The notes beneath the pieces are model-generated. The model had not been told where the DNA came from. It ran no database searches and saw only the letters and a program-made list of their open reading frames with translations. Made by a program: the position numbers and the translations under genes. From CANQBR01 sp964641395 (GTDB lineage: Bacteria; Bacillota; Negativicutes; Acidaminococcales; Acidaminococcaceae), in contig CAZXKQ010000039.1 in assembly GCA_964641395.1 (NCBI GenBank), positions 1 to 11,553 on the forward strand: a stretch of DNA of 11,553 bases, read 5' to 3'. Positions 5,492-11,553 of this stretch are shown here, one piece after another (positions within the stretch are counted from its first letter, which is position 1; every line of letters begins with the position of its first letter).

Positions 5492-6724
5492 ATGCTCCTA
5501 CCAGCAGCAGAAGACGGCTCCAACCAGCCAGAAAGACAACAGGAAGCCGCTACCCCCGCGGTGCAAGCGCCCTCGCCTAAGGCCAGGGTGCAGGCAGGCC
5601 CTGTCCGCCGCAAGACCAGCCGCATCCTGCTCATCGCCCTGGCAGAGGCCTACCTCTTCGTCCTCAGCATCAGCACCCGCGGCAAAAAGATCCTGGCAGC
5701 CTGCAGCGCCGCCCTCAAGGCCCGCTGGCAGGCCCTGGCAGATGCGTACCGGAGCCGCCGGCAGCGCCTCGCCGCCAGCCTGAATACCAAGACCGCCTCC
5801 TGGGGCCGGGCCCGCCAGGCCTGGCGGGATAATCAGCACTTCACCCTCCTCTTCATCCCCGCCAACGGCCAGAACGTGGCCAAGAAGCACCTGGCCCGCA
5901 AGCACCTGAAGCGCAGCCTGATGGGTGTCGGCCTCTTCCTGGCCGCCCTCATCGGCAGCTTCGGCTACCTGGCCCAGCAGACCTTCTTGAACCAGGTGCA
6001 GAAGCGGGAGCTGGCAGAGTTCAAGCAGACCAAGCAGGCCCAGGAGGAAACCATCCAGCGGCTGGAGGAGATGGCGGAGAAGAACCAGAAGGAACTGGCC
6101 CAGATCCACCAGTTAGAGGAAGAGGTGCGCAAGCAGATGGCCAAGAGCGGCATCTCCCTGCCGCCTAAGAACGAATCCGCCGCCTCCGCCCAGGGAGGGC
6201 CGGTGGAGGGCACCACCAAGCTTAGCGTCACCTACGCCCAGACCCGCAACATCACCTGGGACGTGGCGGCTAAGAAGGCGGACTTCAAGGAGCTCCTCCG
6301 CACCATCAAGCGGGAGAACTACCGCAAGGATGCCACCCCCTCCCTCTGGCCCACCGACGGAGGGGAGATCACCTCCTACTTCGGCTACCGCAGCAACCCC
6401 TTCGACGGTTACAGCGGCGACTTCCACCCTGGCGTGGACATCGCCACCTACTACGGCGCCCCCGTCTATGCCACCGCCGCCGGCTACGTGCAGGAGGCCG
6501 GCTGGAACGGCGGCTACGGCCGCTACATCCGCATCAGCCACGATTCCGGCTACGACACCGCCTACGGCCACATGAGCTCCATCGCCACCTACGCCGGCGC
6601 TTATGTGGAAAAGGGGGAGGTCATCGGCTACGTAGGCAGCAGCGGCTACAGCACCGGCCCCCACGTCCACTACGAAGTGATAGACGGCAGCGGCTTCCGC
6701 AACCCCCTGCGCTTCGTCAACTAG
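5492..6724 (+). CDS. Membrane-anchored M23 (LytM/DUF-type) metallopeptidase
   Basis: Probably a zinc endopeptidase that cuts peptidoglycan cross-bridges or stem peptides outside the membrane. The 410 residues show, in order: a hydrophilic N-terminus; a very basic region at about 40-142, including a short hydrophobic stretch at 45-61; a likely single membrane segment at 143-163 preceded by KKHLARKHLKR; a charged coiled coil at about 165-217; a linker; and a C-terminal M23 domain from about 285. Zinc ligands are H312 and D316 (HPGVD) and H393 (HVH). H360 (YGHMS) and H391 are the probable catalytic histidines. The positive-inside rule puts the M23 domain outside. A GTG at 5450 would extend the frame, but the ATG at 5492 has AGGAGG at 5482-5487. 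It is the only rightward gene here and is monocistronic. Precise substrate unknown. Confidence 0.9.
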   Translation: MLLPAAEDGSNQPERQQEAATPAVQAPSPKARVQAGPVRRKTSRILLIALAEAYLFVLSISTRGKKILAACSAALKARWQALADAYRSRRQRLAASLNTKTASWGRARQAWRDNQHFTLLFIPANGQNVAKKHLARKHLKRSLMGVGLFLAALIGSFGYLAQQTFLNQVQKRELAEFKQTKQAQEETIQRLEEMAEKNQKELAQIHQLEEEVRKQMAKSGISLPPKNESAASAQGGPVEGTTKLSVTYAQTRNITWDVAAKKADFKELLRTIKRENYRKDATPSLWPTDGGEITSYFGYRSNPFDGYSGDFHPGVDIATYYGAPVYATAAGYVQEAGWNGGYGRYIRISHDSGYDTAYGHMSSIATYAGAYVEKGEVIGYVGSSGYSTGPHVHYEVIDGSGFRNPLRFVN

Positions 6725-6769
6725 GAGCCGGATCCTTCCTTTGCTAAAATTTAATTAATTAAGTCTAGC

Positions 6770-6804
6770 AAAACGCCCTTGCCGTAGCAAGGGCGTTTTT
6801 TTTT
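6770..6804. terminator. Strong bidirectional terminator between the M23 gene and ligA
   Basis: AAAACGCCCTTGC (6770-6782) and GCAAGGGCGTTTT (6787-6799) form a perfect 13-bp stem with loop CGTA, followed by a run of nine T on the plus strand. The A-run at the left arm gives TTTT on the minus strand, so it can stop both convergent transcripts. An outer AT-rich inverted repeat, TTTGCTA/TAGCAAA (6740-6746 with 6766-6772), flanks it on the left. Confidence 0.95.
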
Positions 6805-6823
6805 ATGGTTGCTGCCGCCGGCC

Positions 6824-8869
6824 CTAGGCCTGGCCCCCCTCCAGGAGGCGCCTGAAGCCGGCCTCGTCGATGACGGCCACCCCCAGGGCCTGGGCCTTGG
6901 CCAGCTTGCTGCCTGCCTCCGCCCCGGCCACTACGTAGTCCGTCTTCTTGCTGACGCTGGAGGAGCACTTGGCCCCTGCCTGCAGGGCCAGCTGCTGGGC
7001 CTCCGTCCGCCCCAGGCTGGGCAGGGTGCCGGTGAAGACCAGGGTCTTGCCCGCCAAGGGCTGCTCTCCGGCCGGCTGGGCCAGGTCGGAGGTGAGCTTC
7101 AGCCCTGCCGCCGCCAGCCTGGCCAGCAACCGCTGGTTGCTAGGCTCGCTGAAATAGGTGAGGATGCTCTGGGCTATCTTGGGGCCGATGTCGCTGACGG
7201 CGGCCAGCTGGGCCTCATCCGCCCGCTGCAGGGCTTCCAGACTGCCGAAGACCTGGGCCAGGGTGCGGGCGGCCTTAGCCCCCACGTGGCGGATGCCCAG
7301 GGCGAAGAGGAGCCTGTCCAGGCCCGCCTCCTTGCTGGCGGCGATGGCCTTGAGCAGCTTGGCCCCGCTCTTCTTCCCCATCCTCTCCAGGCCGGCCAGC
7401 TGCTCCTCTGTAAGGCTGTACAGGTCGGCCGCATCCTGCACTAGGCCCCTTTCCTGTAACTGGGCCAGGAGGGAGGGGCCGCAGCCCTCGATGTCCATGG
7501 CCTCCCGGCTGACGAAGTGGATGAGCCCCTCCCGGCCCAGGGCCGGGCAGTGGGGGTTGGTGCAGCGGAGGGCCGCCTCCCCCGGCCGTCTCACCACGGG
7601 GCTGCCGCAGTCGGGACAGAGGGTGGGGATCACTACCTCTTTCTCCCTGCCGCTGCGGGCCCCCTCCACTACGTAGAGCACCTCGGGGATGATCTCCGCC
7701 GCCTTGTTGATCACCACCCGGTCTCCCAGCTTGATCCCCTTACCTCTGATAAAGTCCTCATTGTGCAGGGTGGCCCGGCTGATGACGCTGCCGCTCAGGC
7801 GTACCGGCGTCAGCACCCCGGTAGGGGTCAGCACCCCCGTCCGGCCGGTGCGCCAGACGATGTCCTCCAGGGTGGTCTCCGCCTGCTCCGGCGGGTACTT
7901 GTAGGCGATGGCCCAGCGGGGATCCTTGCCGGTGGCCCCCAGGCGCCGCTGCTGGGGGATGGAGTTCACCTTCAGCACGGCCCCGTCTGTGTCGTAGGCC
8001 AGGCCGGGCCGCAGCCGGTCGAAGGCGGCGATATAGGCGATGGCCCCTTCGATGTCGGGCACCACCTGGTAGTTTTCGCTGACCTTGAAGCCGGCCTTCT
8101 GCAAAAAGGCCAGGTTGTCGCTGTGGCGCTCCCGGCTCCCGGCCCCGTCCCCGATGTAGTAGGCGAAAAAGCTCAGGGAACGGCTGGCGGTGACGGCGCT
8201 GTCCAGCTGCCGCAGGCTGCCGGCGGCGGCATTGCGGGGGTTGGCGAACTCGTTCTCCCCCGCCTCCACCCGGGCCTCGTTGAGCCTGACGAAGGCCGCC
8301 CGAGGCATGTACACCTCCCCCCTCACGTCCAGCAAGGGGGGCAGCTCTGCCGCCGGCAGGTCCAGCACCAGGGGCACCGCCTTGATGGTGCGCACATTGG
8401 CGGTTACGTCCTCCCCCACTGTGCCGTCCCCCCGGGTGGCGGCCCGCACTAGGCGGCCTCTTTCGTAGAGGAGGCTGCAGGCCAGGCCGTCGATCTTAGG
8501 CTCCATCACATATTCCACCCTGCTGCCAGGAGGCAGGGCCTCCCGCACCCTCCGGTCAAAGGCCCGCAGCTCCCCCGCCGAGAAGGCGTTGCTGAGGCTC
8601 AGCAGGGGGGTCAGGTGGGTCACCGGGCTGAAGAGGCCGGTAGCCTGGCCCCCCACCCGCCGGGTGGGAGAGTCGCTAGGCACCTCCTCCGGGTAGGCCG
8701 CCTCCAGCTGCCGCAGCCGGGCCACCAGCCCGTCGTACTCCCCGTCGCTGATGGCGGGGGCGTCTAGGACGTAGTACAGGTATTCGTGGTGCCTGATGGT
8801 GCGGCGCAATGCCTCTGCTTCCTGGAGCAGCCGCTCCTTTTCCGTAACAAAGAGGTTCTTCTCCTCCAC
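6824..8869 (-). CDS. ligA: NAD+-dependent DNA ligase LigA
   Basis: Joins nicks in DNA during replication and repair, using NAD+ to adenylate its active-site lysine. The 681-residue length and domain order are standard. Domain Ia has HHEYLYYVLDAPAISDGEYD at 27-46, which binds NMN. The adenylation domain carries K125 in EPKIDG (123-128). The OB fold includes RATLHNED (365-372). A four-cysteine zinc finger uses C418, C421, C436 and C441. Helix-hairpin-helix repeats cover about 455-585. A C-terminal BRCT domain covers about 602-680 (KTLVFTGTLPSLGRTEA). The start is GTG (8867-8869), preceded by AAGGAGG at 8878-8884, which overlaps the pcrA stop codon. The 13-nt gap implies translational coupling to pcrA. 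All key residues are present, so it should be active and essential. Confidence 0.98.
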   Translation of the reverse strand: MEEKNLFVTEKERLLQEAEALRRTIRHHEYLYYVLDAPAISDGEYDGLVARLRQLEAAYPEEVPSDSPTRRVGGQATGLFSPVTHLTPLLSLSNAFSAGELRAFDRRVREALPPGSRVEYVMEPKIDGLACSLLYERGRLVRAATRGDGTVGEDVTANVRTIKAVPLVLDLPAAELPPLLDVRGEVYMPRAAFVRLNEARVEAGENEFANPRNAAAGSLRQLDSAVTASRSLSFFAYYIGDGAGSRERHSDNLAFLQKAGFKVSENYQVVPDIEGAIAYIAAFDRLRPGLAYDTDGAVLKVNSIPQQRRLGATGKDPRWAIAYKYPPEQAETTLEDIVWRTGRTGVLTPTGVLTPVRLSGSVISRATLHNEDFIRGKGIKLGDRVVINKAAEIIPEVLYVVEGARSGREKEVVIPTLCPDCGSPVVRRPGEAALRCTNPHCPALGREGLIHFVSREAMDIEGCGPSLLAQLQERGLVQDAADLYSLTEEQLAGLERMGKKSGAKLLKAIAASKEAGLDRLLFALGIRHVGAKAARTLAQVFGSLEALQRADEAQLAAVSDIGPKIAQSILTYFSEPSNQRLLARLAAAGLKLTSDLAQPAGEQPLAGKTLVFTGTLPSLGRTEAQQLALQAGAKCSSSVSKKTDYVVAGAEAGSKLAKAQALGVAVIDEAGFRRLLEGGQA

Positions 8870-8877
8870 TGCCTCCC

Positions 8878-8884
8878 CCTCCTT
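8878..8884 (-). promoter_or_regulatory. Ribosome-binding site of ligA overlapping the pcrA stop
   Basis: CCTCCTT here reads AAGGAGG on the coding strand, 8 nt before the ligA GTG. Its first bases are part of the pcrA TAA (8883-8885). The strong site supports a GTG start where no nearby ATG exists. Confidence 0.85.
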
Positions 8885-11096
8885 ACAGCTTGGTCAGTAC
8901 AGCGTACTTGGTCAACAGGCTCCTGATGCCCCCGTTGTTGAAGGCCACCTTCACCTCTTGGGCCTCCCCGTCATCCTTCACCGCCACCACCGTCCCCAGG
9001 CCCCACTTGCTGTGACTCACCTTGTCACCCGCCTGGAAACGGCTGCCGGAACTGTTTAGCTTGGGCACGAAGCCCCCTCCCACCCCGGCGTACCACCTGC
9101 CTCCGCCGGCTCTCCCAGAGAGCTGGCTGTAGGAAGTCTGTTGCTGGCCCCCCTGGGGCCGGCGGTACTCGTAGATGTAGGCTGCCGGTATCTCTGCCAA
9201 GTATCTGGAAGGCAGCAGGTTCTTGGTGAAGCCGTAGATGGTGCGCATCTTCGCATTGCTGAGGAAGAGGTAGCGCTTGGCTCTGGTGATGCCCACGTAG
9301 CAGAGCCGCCGCTCCTCCTCCAGCTCGTCTTCCTTCAGCAGGGCCTGGGTGTGGGGGAAGAGCTCCTCCTCCAGGCCGGTGATGAAGACGGCGGGAAACT
9401 CCAGGCCCTTGGCAGCATGGAGGGTCATCAGGGTCACCCTGTCCTCCCCCAGCTCCGCCTCGTCCAGGTCGGTGACCAGGGCTACGTGCTCCAAGAAGGC
9501 CGTCAGCTGATCCTCTCCCCCTCCCCGCAGGTAGTCCTCGGCCACTGACAGCAGCTCCTTCAAGTTCTCCACCCGGCTGGCCGCCTGGGGGTCGTCGCTG
9601 GCCTCCAGCTCCTTCAGGTAGCCGCTCTTGTCCATGACGGCGGCCAGCAGGTCCTTCACCGACACCTCTTCCGCCTGGGCCAGCAGGTCGAAGAAGAGGG
9701 CGGCCACCTCCTCCAGCCCCTGCCGGGCCCGGCCCTTGAGGCCAGCTATGTCCTCCGGGCTGGTGAGGGCCTCGAAGAGGCTGCAGTGCTTCCGGGCGGC
9801 CTCCGCCGCCAGCCGGCCCAGGGTGACAGGCCCCAGGCCCCGGCCTGGCACGTTGATGATCCGCAGCAGGCTCTGCCCATCCCTAGGGTTGGCGATGACC
9901 CGCAGATAGGCCAGGATGTCCTTGACCTCCTTCCGCTCGTAGAACTTGGTGCCTCCCACTATGGTGTAGTTGATGCCGCTTTTGACGAAGACTTCCTCCA
10001 GTACCCGGGACTGGCTGTTGGTGCGGAAGAGGACCGCCACCTCCCCCAGGGCCAGCCCCTTGCTCCGCTGTAATTCCTGGATCCGCTCCACTACGAAGCG
10101 GGCCTCGTCCCCCTCGTCCTGGGCCTGGTAGTGGATGAGCTTGGTGCCCGCCCCGTTGGCGGTCCACAGCCGCTTAGGCCGCCGCTGCTGGTTGTTGGCG
10201 ATCACCGCATTGGCCGCATCCAGGATCACCTGGGTGCTGCGGTAGTTCTGCTCCAGCTTGATCACCTTGGCCTCAGGGTAGTCCTTCTCAAAGTCCAGGA
10301 TGTTGCGGATGTCCGCCCCCCGCCAGCCGTAGATGCTCTGGTCCCCGTCTCCCACCACGCAGATGTTGCGGTGCCGGGCCGCCAGCAGCTTGGTCAACAG
10401 GTACTGCACCCTGTTGGTGTCCTGGTACTCGTCTACCAGGATGTAGGCAAAGTGCTGCTGATACTTCTCCCGCACGGCGGCATTGTCCCGCAGCAGGGAG
10501 AGGGCGGCCAGCAGCAGGTCGTCAAAGTCCAGGGCGTCGTTCTCCTGCAGCTTCCGCTGGTAGAGGGCGTAGGCCTTGGCTATGTTCTGCTCGTAAAAGC
10601 CCTGGCACTGGCCGGCGTAGTCCTCCGGCCCCTGCATGGCGTTCTTGGCCTGGCTGATGTCCCCTGCCACCGCCCCAGGGGCGTAGCGCTTATCGTCTAA
10701 GTTCAGTTCCTTCAGTACCTGCTTCACCAGGTTGCGGCTGTCCGCCGCATCGTAGATGACGAAGTTCCTATCGTAGCCGGGCAGCTGATTGCCCTCCCGC
10801 CGCAGCAGCCGGGCGCAGAAGGCGTGGAAGGTGTAGAGCCACACCCCGTCCGCCGCCGGCCCCGCCATTTGGTTCACCCGCTGGCGCATCTCCTCCGCCG
10901 CCTTATTGGTGAAGGTGATGGCCAGGATGCGGTAGGGGGGCACCCCCTGGGCTAACAGGGCCGCCACCTTGGTGGTCAGCACCCTGGTCTTGCCGCTGCC
11001 GGCCCCGGCCACGATGAGCATGGGCCCCTCGCTGCAGCGCACCGCTTCTGCCTGCTGGGGATTTAGGCCTTCGAGAAAAAGCTGGCTATCGGCCAT
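8883..11096 (-). CDS. pcrA: ATP-dependent 3'-5' DNA helicase PcrA (UvrD family)
   Basis: Superfamily 1A helicase for nucleotide excision repair, plasmid rolling-circle replication and removal of recombination intermediates. At 737 residues it matches typical PcrA length. Motifs are Q-motif LNPQQ (11-15), Walker A GAGSGKT (31-37), Ia TFTNKAAEEM (61-70), II VDEYQD (221-226), III GDQSIYGWRGAD (251-262), IV LEQNYRS (281-287), V VTLMTLHAAKGLEFP (554-568) and VI EEERRLCYVGITRAKR (593-608). After a Gly/Ser/Gln-rich linker at about 645-685, a Tudor-like C-terminal domain (GDKVSHSKWGLGTVVAV, 690-706) is expected to touch RNA polymerase. The open frame extends 62 codons upstream, but the ATG at 11094-11096 has a perfect SD, and the extension lies upstream of and across the promoter. 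It is the first gene of a pcrA-ligA operon, as in Bacillus subtilis. Confidence 0.97.
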   Translation of the reverse strand: MADSQLFLEGLNPQQAEAVRCSEGPMLIVAGAGSGKTRVLTTKVAALLAQGVPPYRILAITFTNKAAEEMRQRVNQMAGPAADGVWLYTFHAFCARLLRREGNQLPGYDRNFVIYDAADSRNLVKQVLKELNLDDKRYAPGAVAGDISQAKNAMQGPEDYAGQCQGFYEQNIAKAYALYQRKLQENDALDFDDLLLAALSLLRDNAAVREKYQQHFAYILVDEYQDTNRVQYLLTKLLAARHRNICVVGDGDQSIYGWRGADIRNILDFEKDYPEAKVIKLEQNYRSTQVILDAANAVIANNQQRRPKRLWTANGAGTKLIHYQAQDEGDEARFVVERIQELQRSKGLALGEVAVLFRTNSQSRVLEEVFVKSGINYTIVGGTKFYERKEVKDILAYLRVIANPRDGQSLLRIINVPGRGLGPVTLGRLAAEAARKHCSLFEALTSPEDIAGLKGRARQGLEEVAALFFDLLAQAEEVSVKDLLAAVMDKSGYLKELEASDDPQAASRVENLKELLSVAEDYLRGGGEDQLTAFLEHVALVTDLDEAELGEDRVTLMTLHAAKGLEFPAVFITGLEEELFPHTQALLKEDELEEERRLCYVGITRAKRYLFLSNAKMRTIYGFTKNLLPSRYLAEIPAAYIYEYRRPQGGQQQTSYSQLSGRAGGGRWYAGVGGGFVPKLNSSGSRFQAGDKVSHSKWGLGTVVAVKDDGEAQEVKVAFNNGGIRSLLTKYAVLTKL

Positions 11097-11100
11097 GGCA

Positions 11101-11108
11101 ACCTCCTT
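11101..11108 (-). promoter_or_regulatory. Ribosome-binding site that fixes the pcrA start
   Basis: ACCTCCTT here reads AAGGAGGT on the coding strand, a full match to the anti-SD. It is 4 nt from the ATG, or 5 nt if the core GGAGG is counted. It settles the start against the longer open frame. Confidence 0.9.
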
Positions 11109-11124
11109 GCTCCTCATCCCGCCC

Positions 11125-11142
11125 TGGCGGCTAGGGCCGCCA
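11125..11142 (-). other. Leader hairpin in the pcrA 5' UTR
   Basis: TGGCGGC (11125-11131) and GCCGCCA (11136-11142) pair perfectly over 7 bp with a 4-nt loop. The hairpin starts a few nt after the predicted transcription start and ends about 16 nt before the SD. No T-tract follows. Confidence 0.5.
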
Positions 11143-11153
11143 AAGCAAGTTCC

Positions 11154-11182
11154 ATTATACCATAAAGCCGCCGCCTTTGCCA
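11154..11182 (-). promoter_or_regulatory. Promoter of the pcrA-ligA operon
   Basis: TATAAT (11154-11159) is perfect and is preceded by TGG, giving an extended -10. The -35 at 11177-11182 reads TGGCAA, a poor match at 17-bp spacing. The leader to the pcrA ATG is about 50 nt. Confidence 0.7.
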
Positions 11183-11553
11183 GCGGGGGAGGCTGTATGG
11201 GGCTCTGCCCTTGTGGAGTTACAATTGATGTGACACTACCCGCTATACACAGGCGGTTGAGTCCCAGAGAATCATCACACAAAGCTTCCTCAGGAAGAGC
11301 TCAGCCTCCTTTTTCCACCCCAGGGGCCAGCGTCAGGGGAAAACTCCCCCCGCCCTGTTTTTACCGCCCTGCCGTATATTCACCAGCAAATTTCCCCCTG
11401 CCTCCTAGAAGCCGGACAAACCTGCGCCCCTTTGCGGGCGCCTGCCAGACCGCCCCTGCCTTCCCCCGTGCTAAATCCTAAAGCCTGCCGTAAAACCTCT
11501 TGCCCCTCCGGCCCTTGATAGCTTATAATGGATACAGAAGACAGGACAACAAT
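11183..11553. other. Region without a recognisable gene, upstream of pcrA
   Basis: No frame here resembles a known protein. One minus-strand frame stays open from 11553 to a TGA at 11380-11382, but its translation has no recognisable features, so it may be chance or the tail of a gene beyond the edge. Weak structure is present: CAGGG/CCCTG (about 11334-11357) followed by TTTTT on the plus strand, and GCGCCC/GGGCGC near 11424-11441. Neither is a convincing terminator. A rightward promoter sits at the very end. Confidence 0.5.
11500..11529 (+). promoter_or_regulatory. Rightward promoter leading out of the window
   Basis: A perfect TATAAT (11524-11529) with TTGCCC (11500-11505) has an 18-bp spacer. 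It is followed by GGATAC, leaving about 20 nt of leader before the edge. It is divergent from pcrA and should serve a gene beyond 11553. Confidence 0.5.

Noticed and set aside
5420..5580. Small plus-strand ORF in the M23 leader overlapping the start of the gene
   Set aside because: It has no SD, is rich in Arg and Ser from the wrong frame of the peptidase gene, and does not resemble a leader peptide.
6113..6670. Minus-strand open frame of 185 codons opposite the M23 gene
   Set aside because: Its translation is almost all Gly, Ala, Val and Asp, the reverse-complement image of the C-rich codons of the peptidase.
7805..7845. Near-repeat giving GVLTPTGVLTPV in LigA
   Set aside because: The segment has the same length as the normal family motif (GVLTPVAVLEPV type), so it is ordinary substitution and not a duplication.
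7517..8452. Plus-strand open frame of 311 codons opposite ligA
   Set aside because: An antisense shadow of a fully conserved ligA gene. It is rich in Gly, Pro and His, has no SD sequence and has no recognisable domain.
11097..11282. 62-codon N-terminal extension of PcrA
   Set aside because: A perfect AAGGAGGT lies at 11101-11108 before the downstream ATG, known PcrA proteins start in this way, and the extension runs across the promoter and leader hairpin.
11424..11441. GCGCCC/GGGCGC hairpin as a terminator
   Set aside because: A 6-bp stem with no T-tract on either strand; expected by chance in GC-rich DNA.
11528..11553. ATG at 11528 opening a frame that runs off the right edge
   Set aside because: It lies inside the TATAAT box and has no ribosome-binding site, so translation from there is implausible.

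Overview
The window looks like chromosomal housekeeping DNA from a GC-rich member of the Bacillota (Firmicutes), probably a clostridial or negativicute-type lineage. The evidence is strong AAGGAGG-type Shine-Dalgarno sequences, near-consensus TTGACA-17-TATAAT promoters, tRNA genes that encode their CCA ends, hairpin-plus-T-tract terminators, the pcrA-ligA gene pair, and a FakB/FakA fatty acid kinase pair. No finer taxonomic placement is justified from sequence alone. I saw no phage, IS, CRISPR, toxin-antitoxin or defence genes, and the window contains no clear novel multi-gene system.

Layout, left to right. All genes lie on the minus strand except one. (1) Positions 1-798: N-terminal two thirds of trigger factor (tig), with its own promoter and a leader hairpin. 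(2) 921-1078: tRNA-Gly(GCC) with promoter and terminator. (3) 1102-3610: fatty acid kinase catalytic subunit fakA, preceded by a DegV/FakB fatty-acid-binding protein gene; they form a two-gene operon. (4) 3611-3956: a structured intergenic region with the fakB promoter, a helically phased direct repeat, and a second promoter that runs into a terminator after about 47 nt (a possible small RNA or attenuated leader). (5) 3957-4236: tRNA-Ser(GCU) and tRNA-Ser(UGA), each with its own promoter. (6) 4243-5160: a Na+/Ca2+ exchanger of the CaCA family. (7) 5492-6724, plus strand: a membrane-anchored M23 (LytM-type) peptidase, closed by a strong bidirectional terminator. (8) 6824-11096: ligA and pcrA, translationally linked with pcrA upstream. 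(9) 11183-11553: about 370 bases with no recognisable gene, ending in a rightward promoter that points out of the window.

How the genes work together. PcrA helicase and LigA ligase serve DNA replication and repair and are made from one message. FakB presents a bound fatty acid to FakA for phosphorylation, which feeds acyl-phosphate into phospholipid synthesis. Trigger factor folds nascent chains at the ribosome. The M23 enzyme probably remodels peptidoglycan outside the membrane. Two tRNA units sit directly behind protein genes that lack visible terminators of their own, so the tRNA terminators may also end those mRNAs. The most interesting leftover signals are regulatory: the short promoter-terminator unit upstream of fakB, the phased repeat at the fakB promoter, and compact hairpins in three separate 5' leaders.
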